Shown: one piece after another, positions 1-5,016 of the stretch
Position numbering within the stretch: the stretch's first letter is position 1
Layout of the letters: each line of letters starts with the position of its first letter
Assembly (NCBI GenBank): GCA_900541285.1
Contig: UQJA01000071.1
Span: 1-10,281, forward strand
Length of the DNA stretch: 10,281 bases
From: an uncultured Collinsella sp.
GTDB lineage: Bacteria; Actinomycetota; Coriobacteriia; Coriobacteriales; Coriobacteriaceae
Direction of reading: 5' to 3'
Translations under genes and position numbers: made by a program
The notes under the pieces: model-generated
What the model saw: only the letters and a program-made list of their open reading frames with translations
What the model was told of the DNA's origin: nothing
Database searches by the model: none

Positions 1-643
1 CGGCATCATTATCGGCATGAGCCGTATGGCGCCCGATTTTGAGACGTTTGATCCACTGCCAGGCATTGGCACGGTTATCGTTACCATGTACGCGCATCCG
101 CGCGTGACCACGGTCGACTCCGATCACTACGGCTGCTCGCTGTTGCTTATGGACCATCTGTTTGAGCTGGGGCACGAGCAGATTCGCTATATCGGCGGCC
201 CGTCGTTCTCGGTCGACGAGCAATTTCGTCGCGCCGGTTGGCAGGATGCGCTCGAGCGTAAACACATCGAGCCGGTAGAGCCGCTCGAGGGTGACTGGTC
301 TGCCAACAGCGGTTACGAAGCCGGCAGGTACCTGGCCGAGCACGATCGCACCATGACGGCGATCTATGCGGCAAACGATCAGATGGCAAATGGCGCGATT
401 GCCGCACTGCGTGATAGCGGCCTACGCGTGCCCGAGGACGTAAGCGTGGTGGGCGTCGACGATTCGCTCGACGACTTTGTCGCGCATAACGAGCTCACGA
501 CCGTGCGATTCGATCTACATCAGCGCGGACGCGAGGTATTCGAGCATGCGGTTCCCGAGGCGGGTACGGCGGGCAAAACCGTTGCCATTCGTATTCCCGG
601 CCAGCTCATCATTCGACATAGCACAGCAGAGCCGCACGCATAG
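1..643 (+). CDS. LacI/GalR-family transcriptional repressor, C-terminal part (5' end outside window)
   Basis: The reading frame is open from base 2 and ends with TAG at 641-643, giving 213 visible residues. They cover most of the periplasmic-binding-protein-like effector domain of a LacI/GalR repressor. Family hallmarks are visible: VTTVDSDHYG, the segment ELGHEQIRYIGG, the AIYAANDQMANGAIAAL stretch, LRVPEDVSVVGVDD and the closing LTTVRFD. The helix-turn-helix and hinge lie upstream of the window, so the operator type cannot be read. Such proteins dimerise and release DNA when a sugar or nucleoside binds between the two subdomains. The ATG at 17 is internal and not a start, because the family pattern runs through it from base 2 (GIIIGMS). 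The regulated genes are probably upstream, since the next gene has its own promoter. Family assignment is secure; the ligand is unknown. Confidence 0.93.
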   Translation, partial: GIIIGMSRMAPDFETFDPLPGIGTVIVTMYAHPRVTTVDSDHYGCSLLLMDHLFELGHEQIRYIGGPSFSVDEQFRRAGWQDALERKHIEPVEPLEGDWSANSGYEAGRYLAEHDRTMTAIYAANDQMANGAIAALRDSGLRVPEDVSVVGVDDSLDDFVAHNELTTVRFDLHQRGREVFEHAVPEAGTAGKTVAIRIPGQLIIRHSTAEPHA

Positions 644-658
644 TTTGTGCAGGTAAAC

Positions 659-674
659 GGCGGTATATTCCGCC
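659..674. other. Small GC hairpin between the LacI-type gene and fprA
   Basis: GGCGG (659-663) pairs perfectly with CCGCC (670-674) across the loop TATATT. It lies 15 bases after the LacI-type stop codon. The plus strand continues with TCAAAAACAAT, so the U-run of an intrinsic terminator is missing. It may still end or protect the mRNA, but that cannot be claimed from sequence. Confidence 0.35.
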
Positions 675-726
675 TCAAAAACAATCGGTAAGGATGCTGA
701 CAGATAGCCGTGGCTATGAAGGCGAG

Positions 727-735
727 TGTTATGAT
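727..735 (+). promoter_or_regulatory. Extended -10 promoter candidate for fprA
   Basis: TGTTATGAT is a TG-N-TATGAT extended -10 box, five of six matches to TATAAT, with the TG one base upstream. No good -35 exists at 17 bases; CTGACA at 697-702 is too far away (27 bases). The predicted transcript would start near 742 and give a leader of about 30 bases ending in the strong Shine-Dalgarno at 758-763. Inference from motif and position only. Confidence 0.45.
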
Positions 736-757
736 AGACGGGCTCTTTTGTCTATCT

Positions 758-763
758 AGGAGG
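758..763 (+). promoter_or_regulatory. Ribosome binding site fixing the fprA start
   Basis: A perfect AGGAGG lies 9 bases before ATG 773. This sets the start at 773 rather than at the in-frame GTG 710, whose extra 21 residues do not belong to the family and whose codons lie across the promoter and this site. Confidence 0.8.
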
Positions 764-772
764 CTTTGCCTG

Positions 773-1933
773 ATGGAGATCACCAAGGATATCCGCTACA
801 TTGGCGTCGACGATCACGACATCGACCTGTTCGAGGGCCAGTACGACGTGTCCGAGAACGGCATGGCATACAACAGCTATGTTATCTTGGGCGACAAAAT
901 CGCTGTCGCCGATTCGGTCGACGGCGGTTTTGTTGACGAGTGGCTCGGCAACCTCGAGGCCGCGCTCGACGGCCGTACGCCCGACTACCTGGTTGTCCAT
1001 CACATGGAGCCCGATCACTCCGCCGGCATTGCCGCCTTTATGGAGCGCTATCCCCAGGCGCAGATCGTGGCAAGCATGGGCGCCTTCCGCATGATGGTCA
1101 ACTACTTTGGCACCGACTTCCCCGAGCGCAAGATGGTCGTCAAAGAGGGCGATGTGCTCGATCTGGGCGGCCACAGCCTGACCTTTATCGGCGCTCCCAA
1201 CGTTCACTGGCCCGAGGTGATTTTCTCCTACGAGTCCACCGACAAGGTGCTCTTTAGCGCCGACGGCTTTGGCAAGTTCGGTGCTAACGACATCGAGGAT
1301 CCCGAGGGCTGGGCTTGCGAAGCACGCCGCTACTACTTTGGCATCGTCGGTAAGTTCGGCAAGTTCGTGCAGGCCGTGCTCAGGAAGGCCGCCGACCTGG
1401 ACATCCAGATCATCTGTCCGCTCCACGGCCCCGTGCTGACCGAGAACCTGGGCTACTACCTCGACACCTATAACACCTGGTCGAGCTATCAGCCCGAGGA
1501 CGAGGGCATCACGATCGCCTATGCGAGCGTGTATGGCCATCTGAAGGCTGCCGTCGAGGAACTCGCATCTGCGCTTGAGGCTCGCGGCCAGAAGGTTTCC
1601 GTCTTTGACCTGGCTCGCGACGACATGGCCGAGGCCGTTGAGGATGCGTTCCGCTACGACCGCCTGGTGCTCGCCTCCATCACCTATCAGGGCGAGATCT
1701 TCCCGTGCATGAGCACCTTTATCCACACGCTCGCCGAGCATGCCTACCAGAACCGCACCGTGGCGCTTGTCGAGTCCGGTTCCTGGGCGCCCGCAGCTGC
1801 CAAGGTTATGACCAAGGAGCTCGAGGGCATGAAGGACATCACCCTGACGCAGAACAAGGTGACTGTGCTGGGCTCGCTCAACGACGCCTCGCGCGCTCAG
1901 ATCGAGGCCCTCGCCGACGAGCTGTCCAAGTAG
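773..1933 (+). CDS. fprA: A-type flavodiiron protein (FprA family, O2/NO reductase)
   Basis: A 386-residue cytoplasmic flavodiiron protein, full length for class A. Residues 1 to about 240 form the metallo-beta-lactamase-like diiron domain. All seven canonical iron ligands can be located: H77, E79, D81 and H82 in the motif HHMEPDHS, H145 in APNVHWPE, D164 in FSADGFG and H218 in CPLHGPV. Residues from about 246 on form the flavodoxin domain that holds FMN; the phosphate loop is the segment IAYASVYGHL. Members of this family reduce O2 to water or NO to N2O with electrons from rubredoxin or a flavin reductase, and protect anaerobes from oxygen and nitrosative stress. No C-terminal rubredoxin or flavin-reductase domain is fused, and no electron donor gene is next to it. 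It is monocistronic by position: own promoter candidate upstream, strong terminator directly after. Whether O2 or NO is the main substrate cannot be told from sequence. Confidence 0.96.
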   Translation: MEITKDIRYIGVDDHDIDLFEGQYDVSENGMAYNSYVILGDKIAVADSVDGGFVDEWLGNLEAALDGRTPDYLVVHHMEPDHSAGIAAFMERYPQAQIVASMGAFRMMVNYFGTDFPERKMVVKEGDVLDLGGHSLTFIGAPNVHWPEVIFSYESTDKVLFSADGFGKFGANDIEDPEGWACEARRYYFGIVGKFGKFVQAVLRKAADLDIQIICPLHGPVLTENLGYYLDTYNTWSSYQPEDEGITIAYASVYGHLKAAVEELASALEARGQKVSVFDLARDDMAEAVEDAFRYDRLVLASITYQGEIFPCMSTFIHTLAEHAYQNRTVALVESGSWAPAAAKVMTKELEGMKDITLTQNKVTVLGSLNDASRAQIEALADELSK

Positions 1934-1965
1934 CGACACGTTCACTTTTGACGCTCAACCATCAC

Positions 1966-2009
1966 AACCACCACAAAGGGGACAGGCACCTTTGTGGTGG
2001 TTTTTGTTT
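1966..2009 (+). terminator. Intrinsic terminator of fprA
   Basis: A perfect 14-bp stem (left arm 1966-1979 AACCACCACAAAGG, right arm 1989-2002) encloses a 9-base loop and runs into TTTTTGTTT at 2001-2009. The U-run is on the plus strand only, so it serves fprA. The stop codon of the convergent DeoR-type gene lies at 2008-2010, overlapping the end of the T-run. Confidence 0.92.
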
Positions 2010-2811
2010 AAGCGCCGGCGATGACTAGGGCTGGACGTGAGCTGTCAGTGGCCTCGGCGATCGAGGTGGCGACGGCATGGTCGGGGTCACGGTCCATCAC
2101 GATGGAGTCGACATCGGCAAGCTCGGCAAAGCGGTACATGCCGCGTCCGTTAACCTTGCTGGCGTCCATGAGGGCGACGCTTTGATGGGCCGCGGCGATC
2201 ATAGCCGTTTTGGTCTCGGCCATCTGGGGAAAGTCGGTCGTAAAGCCGCAGCTGGGGACAAAGGCGCCGGGGCACATGACGGCCAGATCGGCATGGACCA
2301 TTTGGAGCGCCTGCATAGTGAGCGGTCCGTACAAATAACGATGGCCTTTGCGCAGCGCCCCGCCCAGCATGACGACATCGACCGAGGGCATGCTCTCGTC
2401 GATGTAATCGGCAATGGTAATGTCGGCCGTGATGACGGTGATGCCGTTGCGCTGGTCGAGGAGCCGGACAAACTCGAGCGCCGTGGTGCCCGAGTCGACG
2501 AGCAGCGTGTCGCCGTCATTGACGAGCTCGATGGCGCTTTGCGCGATGGCTTGCTTGGCGGCGACGTTGACATTGATGCGGCGATCCTGCGTGGAGACGG
2601 TCAGGCGTTTGTGGAGCGACACGGCGCCACCATGCGTGCGGCGCAACTTGCCTGCTTCGGCGAGCGCGTCCAGGTCGGCGCGGGCGGTGACGGAGGACAC
2701 GCCAAAGGTCTGGGCGATTTCTGCTACTTGTACCGAGGCATTATGCTCGAGCATTTCCATAATGGCGGTACGGCGTTCGTCGGCAAAAGCACGGTTGGCA
2801 GCTTGGGCCAT
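2008..2811 (-). CDS. DeoR/GlpR-family transcriptional repressor
   Basis: Predicted 267 residues, the usual size of the family. An N-terminal winged helix-turn-helix spans about residues 12-64 (VAEIAQTFGVSSVTARADLDAL, then the family hallmark RRTHGGAV). The rest is the DeoRC sensor domain, with DSGTTALEF near 106, VVMLGGALRKG near 147 and the closing pattern AETKTAMI...LMDASKV near 198-220. Relatives bind phosphorylated sugars and repress the neighbouring catabolic operon. I place the start at ATG 2811, preceded by GGAG with a 5-base spacer; the longer frame from ATG 2868 adds 19 residues that are not family-like and has only an A-rich stretch before it. It is divergent from the ketose-bisphosphate aldolase at 3146, so that gene and its own promoter are the likely targets. 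The effector is not known; a sugar phosphate of the tagatose, galactitol or fructose routes is a guess from the neighbour. Confidence 0.92.
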   Translation of the reverse strand: MAQAANRAFADERRTAIMEMLEHNASVQVAEIAQTFGVSSVTARADLDALAEAGKLRRTHGGAVSLHKRLTVSTQDRRINVNVAAKQAIAQSAIELVNDGDTLLVDSGTTALEFVRLLDQRNGITVITADITIADYIDESMPSVDVVMLGGALRKGHRYLYGPLTMQALQMVHADLAVMCPGAFVPSCGFTTDFPQMAETKTAMIAAAHQSVALMDASKVNGRGMYRFAELADVDSIVMDRDPDHAVATSIAEATDSSRPALVIAGA

Positions 2812-2816
2812 GGTTG

Positions 2817-2820
2817 CTCC
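2817..2820 (-). promoter_or_regulatory. Ribosome binding site deciding the DeoR-type start
   Basis: On the minus strand GGAG stands 5 bases before ATG 2811. The upstream alternative ATG 2868 has only an A-rich stretch in front of it. This supports the shorter, family-sized protein. Confidence 0.6.
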
Positions 2821-2867
2821 GTTCTCGGCTAAATTTGCAGGAATTGTGTTGACTCTATTTTCGTTCA

Positions 2868-2888
2868 TTTTCTTTTTGAGTAAGAAAA
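2868..2888. promoter_or_regulatory. A/T-rich inverted repeat, candidate operator
   Basis: TTTTCTT (2868-2874) and AAGAAAA (2882-2888) form a perfect 7-bp inverted repeat with a 7-base centre. It sits in the divergent control region between the DeoR-type repressor and the aldolase gene, a usual place for the repressor's binding sites. Operator function is inference. Confidence 0.4.
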
Positions 2889-2905
2889 CACCTTTCGATT
2901 ACTTA

Positions 2906-2921
2906 TCTTTTCTATAAAAGA
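2906..2921. promoter_or_regulatory. Second A/T-rich palindrome, candidate operator
   Basis: TCTTTT-CTAT-AAAAGA is a perfect 6-bp inverted repeat. Its centre lies about 35 bases from the centre of the repeat at 2868-2888 and it uses the same CTTTT/AAAAG half-site, as expected for tandem sites of one regulator. It contains TATAAA (2913-2918), and its minus strand contains TATAGA 17 bases after TTGTGC, a weak promoter for the repressor gene. Binding here could therefore block transcription. Inference. Confidence 0.4.
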
Positions 2922-2979
2922 AAGACGCTGAACGCACAAAAATCAATATCGAACACGCCCACTCGGCTCCAATTCCTTC

Positions 2980-2998
2980 CGTTTACTTTTCAAAAACG
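2980..2998. promoter_or_regulatory. Third A/T-rich inverted repeat in the divergent region
   Basis: CGTTT (2980-2984) and AAACG (2994-2998) flank a centre containing TTTT-C-AAAA (2987-2995). It is weaker than the two palindromes further left but similar in composition. Together with them it accounts for most of the visible structure in the 334-base gap between the two divergent genes (2812-3145). Confidence 0.25.
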
Positions 2999-3054
2999 AC
3001 GGTATTGGCCTGCATGGGCTCAATATCTCGCACGTGCAAAGCCGATGAATTTCA

Positions 3055-3060
3055 TACAAT
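3055..3060 (+). promoter_or_regulatory. Possible -10 box for the aldolase gene
   Basis: TACAAT matches TATAAT in five of six positions. No good -35 is present; GTGCAA at 3034-3039 is 15 bases upstream. If used, transcription would start near 3067 and give a leader of about 80 bases that contains the hairpin at 3074-3094. Confidence 0.3.
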
Positions 3061-3073
3061 GGGCGCAGCAAAA

Positions 3074-3094
3074 CGCAAGGTAATAGGCCTTGCG
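3074..3094 (+). promoter_or_regulatory. Leader hairpin upstream of the aldolase gene
   Basis: CGCAAGG (3074-3080) pairs perfectly with CCTTGCG (3088-3094) over a 7-base loop. It is about 50 bases before the start codon and has no U-run, so it is not a terminator. It may stabilise the leader RNA or be a protein site; the function is unknown. Confidence 0.4.
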
Positions 3095-3130
3095 GACACG
3101 TACGCCCGATGTCCAGATGCGGGCGAGGGA

Positions 3131-3136
3131 GAGGAG
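3131..3136 (+). promoter_or_regulatory. Ribosome binding site fixing the aldolase start
   Basis: GAGGAG lies 9 bases before ATG 3146. The same frame is open to 3005, but those 47 extra residues do not resemble any aldolase, whereas MALVTTEKML at 3146 is a typical family N-terminus. Confidence 0.75.
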
Positions 3137-3145
3137 CAAACGCTC

Positions 3146-4003
3146 ATGGCACTTGTTACCACCGAAAAGATGCTCAAGGACGCTCAGGCCGGCCACTACG
3201 CCGTAGGCGCGTTCAACGTCGAGAACCTCGAGTTTGTTATGGCCGTTTTGGCTGCTGCCGAGGAGACCAAGTCCCCCGTCATCATGCAGACCACCCCGGG
3301 CACCATCAAGACCGCTGGTCTGGACTACTTCTACGGTATGGTCAAGGCTGCCGCCGAGCGCGCTTCCGTGCCCGTCGCTCTGCACCTCGATCATGGCGAT
3401 GGCTATGACCGCTGCATGCAGGCTTTCCGCACTGGCTACACCTCTGTCATGATCGACGGTTCGCACGAGTCCTTCGAGGACAACATTGCCCTGACCAAGT
3501 CCGTCGCCGACGCTGGCCGCGCCATGGGCGTGCCCGTCGAGGCCGAGCTCGGTAAGGTTGGCGGCAAGGAGGACGACGGTCCCGCGGTTGAGGGCGAGAG
3601 CCCCTACACCGATCCTGCCGAGGCCAAGGAGTTCGTCGAGCGTACCGGCTGCACCTCCCTCGCTATTGGCGTTGGCACCAGCCACGGTGTGTACACGAGC
3701 GATCCGCACATCGAGCAGTCCGTGGTCAAGGCCATCCGCGACGCCGTCGACGTGCCGCTGGTTCTGCACGGCACCTCCGGTGTGCCCGATGAGCAGGTCG
3801 CCGAGGCTGTGAAGAACGGCATCTGCAAGGTTAACTACGCCACCGAGCTGCGTCAGGCCTACACCAAGGGCTTCATGGCCTACATGGCCGAGAACCCCGC
3901 CTGCTTCGATCCCAAGAAACCGGCCAAGGAGGGCATGCGTGAGATTACCGAGCTGGTTAAGATCCGCATGACCAACCTCAACTCCGTGGGCAAAGCAGAG
4001 TAA
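3146..4003 (+). CDS. Class II (zinc) ketose-bisphosphate aldolase, fructose- or tagatose-bisphosphate type
   Basis: The 285-residue product is a complete class II aldolase (TIM barrel, cytoplasmic) that splits a ketohexose 1,6-bisphosphate into dihydroxyacetone phosphate and glyceraldehyde 3-phosphate. Key residues are visible: catalytic D82 and zinc ligand H83 in HLDHGDG, zinc ligands H180 (GTSHGVY) and H208 (LVLHGTSG), plus the motifs SVMIDGSH, VEAELGKVGGKEDD and the phosphate-binding GICKVNYATEL. Length and the positions of D82, H83, H180 and H208 agree with what I recall of the E. coli tagatose enzymes AgaY/GatY, and TTPGTIKTAG resembles their N-terminal part. Bacillus-type FbaA is also close, so the substrate stays open. 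The divergent DeoR-type repressor favours an inducible hexitol or hexosamine route, while the strong codon bias would also fit a glycolytic enzyme. There is no adjacent kinase or PTS gene. Confidence 0.93.
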   Translation: MALVTTEKMLKDAQAGHYAVGAFNVENLEFVMAVLAAAEETKSPVIMQTTPGTIKTAGLDYFYGMVKAAAERASVPVALHLDHGDGYDRCMQAFRTGYTSVMIDGSHESFEDNIALTKSVADAGRAMGVPVEAELGKVGGKEDDGPAVEGESPYTDPAEAKEFVERTGCTSLAIGVGTSHGVYTSDPHIEQSVVKAIRDAVDVPLVLHGTSGVPDEQVAEAVKNGICKVNYATELRQAYTKGFMAYMAENPACFDPKKPAKEGMREITELVKIRMTNLNSVGKAE

Positions 4004-4027
4004 CAGCAAGGGTACTCTGATCCCACC

Positions 4028-4178
4028 GGACGGTTTGGGCGGGTCCCGTACTTAGTTTCCAAAACGTCCTCGCGCATGAAGGCCCCCGTTGTCTCGCTTC
4101 TTCGAAGCGTTGACAACGGGGGCCTTCGCGCTGCGGAATGATTTTGGAAACTAAGTACGGGACCCGCCCAAACCGTCC
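4028..4178. repeat. 151-base nested palindrome with perfect 37-bp outer arms
   Basis: The arms at 4028-4064 and 4142-4178 are exact reverse complements over 37 bp (left arm begins GGACGGTTTGGGCGGGTCCC). Inside lies a second perfect stem of 16 bp, 4078-4093 with 4112-4127 (core AAGGCCCCCGTTGTC), extended by GCGC/GCGC after a 2-base bulge. Inside that is a third stem, CGCTTC 4095-4100 with GAAGCG 4104-4109, over a 3-base loop. The whole could fold as one long hairpin in RNA or a cruciform in DNA. It sits in the gap between the convergent aldolase and HAD genes. There is no T-run after any right arm, so it is not a classic terminator. No target-site duplication is evident at its ends. It may be a REP- or MITE-like dispersed element, a transcription barrier, or an mRNA 3' stabiliser. 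Confidence 0.9.
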
Positions 4179-4185
4179 TGCTCAA

Positions 4186-4201
4186 TCGCCCTTGTGGCGT
4201 T
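4186..4201. repeat. 16-bp direct repeat, copy 1 (hairpin motif)
   Basis: TCGCCCTTGTGGCGTT is identical to copy 2 at 4295-4310. It contains the small hairpin CGCC-CTTGT-GGCG. It begins 8 bases after the right arm of the large palindrome ends. Confidence 0.85.
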
Positions 4202-4294
4202 AGTGTCGGAAAAATAAGACGTTGCTTTTTGCCCCCTGCGGAAAGATTGGGGAACTAAGCCCTCGTCCCTCCCAGGTTGACCTACTCGAGGTCG

Positions 4295-4310
4295 TCGCCC
4301 TTGTGGCGTT
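4295..4310. repeat. 16-bp direct repeat, copy 2 (hairpin motif)
   Basis: Identical to the copy at 4186-4201, 109 bases further on. It lies just after a separate small palindrome GACCT-ACTCG-AGGTC (4279-4293). On the minus strand both are in the 3' untranslated region of the HAD gene and could end its mRNA, though no T-run follows. Confidence 0.85.
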
Positions 4311-4336
4311 GGGGCTGAAAGGGTGGGGCGCGGGGG

Positions 4337-4960
4337 TTACTTGGTTGTTAGGGTTAGCAGGTCGTTGGGGGTTTTGAGGTTGTAGGTGGCGTTTGGGATG
4401 TCTTGGTGTGATCCCCATGCCGCTCTGGCAAAACTGACCCCTGCCGAAGTTGCGCATTGTTCGTCGTAGACGGTGTCGCCAACGTAGACGACGTTGCCAG
4501 GATTCGCGCCCGTACGCCGGAGATATTCGAGCATGGGTGCGGGTGCGGGTTTATGTTCGGTTGTGTCTTCGACAAGGATGATGTGCTCAAAATACTTATC
4601 GAAACCAAGGGGTGCAATTTCTTTTGCGTATTCGTCGCGCGCACGTGAGGAGACGATGCCAAGTTTGCAGCCGCTATCGGCGAGTGTTGCGATGACTTCA
4701 AGCAAACCTAGAAACACGCTGATGGTGCTTTTAAAGCTGGCGGCAACTTGGCACCAGCGATCCAACGTTGCCTGCGAGTAGATTCCAAGTTTCTCAAGGG
4801 CATCCTTGCCGGGTATGCCGAGAGCAAATTCAAGCTCGTGTCGGGGGAGCGTTTTGCCGGTCTCTTCTTGGACAATCTGGACAAGCGATGATAGAACGCT
4901 TTCTTCTGTATCTGCCAATGTCCCATCAACGTCAAATACGATATGGTCAAAGTGCTTCAT
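4337..4960 (-). CDS. HAD-superfamily phosphatase (phosphoglycolate phosphatase / PpaX-like)
   Basis: The 207-residue protein has all four HAD motifs: motif I FDVDGTLAD with nucleophile D10 and acid/base D12, motif II GIVSS (S104/S105), motif III lysine K137 in HKPAP, and motif IV GDTVYD with D162 and D166. A helical cap between residues 16 and about 85 is the C1 type of phosphoglycolate phosphatase, PpaX and beta-phosphoglucomutase. It therefore most likely removes phosphate from a small phosphorylated metabolite; the substrate cannot be named. AGGAG with a 7-base spacer precedes ATG 4960. It follows the AraC-type regulator on the same strand with a 56-base gap, so the two may be co-transcribed. 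Its third codon positions are noticeably less GC-rich than in fprA or the aldolase gene, which may point to a different history. Confidence 0.9.
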   Translation of the reverse strand: MKHFDHIVFDVDGTLADTEESVLSSLVQIVQEETGKTLPRHELEFALGIPGKDALEKLGIYSQATLDRWCQVAASFKSTISVFLGLLEVIATLADSGCKLGIVSSRARDEYAKEIAPLGFDKYFEHIILVEDTTEHKPAPAPMLEYLRRTGANPGNVVYVGDTVYDEQCATSAGVSFARAAWGSHQDIPNATYNLKTPNDLLTLTTK

Positions 4961-5016
4961 ATGATTGCTCCTCTCTGTTGTTTGCCTGCAAGTTTGATGC
5001 GGTGACAGAAGAAAGG

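Larger units (their letters stand above)
4141..4316. repeat. Two diverged tandem copies of the palindrome's right-arm module
   Basis: The sequence from ATTTTGGAAACTAAG (4141-4155) through the GC-rich stretch to TCGCCCTTGTGGCGTT (4186-4201) recurs in changed form as GATTGGGGAACTAAG (4245-4259) through GTCCCTCCCA to a second TCGCCCTTGTGGCGTT (4295-4310). The spacing between matching points is 104 to 109 bases. With the inverted copy at 4028-4064 this makes three related copies in one gap. Together with the palindrome it fills most of the 333 gene-free bases between the aldolase and HAD stops. Confidence 0.6.

Noticed and set aside
752..1945. Long open frame (397 codons) antisense to fprA
   Set aside because: Its product is low in recognisable motifs and rich in G, A, V, L and H. 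Long antisense frames are expected opposite genes whose third codon positions are mostly G or C; fprA itself has all catalytic residues.
2077..2832. 251-codon plus-strand frame opposite the DeoR-type gene
   Set aside because: No motifs; the minus strand encodes a full DeoR-family protein with hallmark RTHGGAV and sensor-domain motifs.
3020..4009. Long open frame (329 codons) antisense to the aldolase gene
   Set aside because: Same codon-bias effect as over fprA; the aldolase on the plus strand is complete and has every active-site residue.
4078..4127. Middle stem of the large palindrome as an intrinsic terminator of the aldolase gene
   Set aside because: The stem is strong, but neither strand has a T-run after it, so only the hairpin itself can be claimed.
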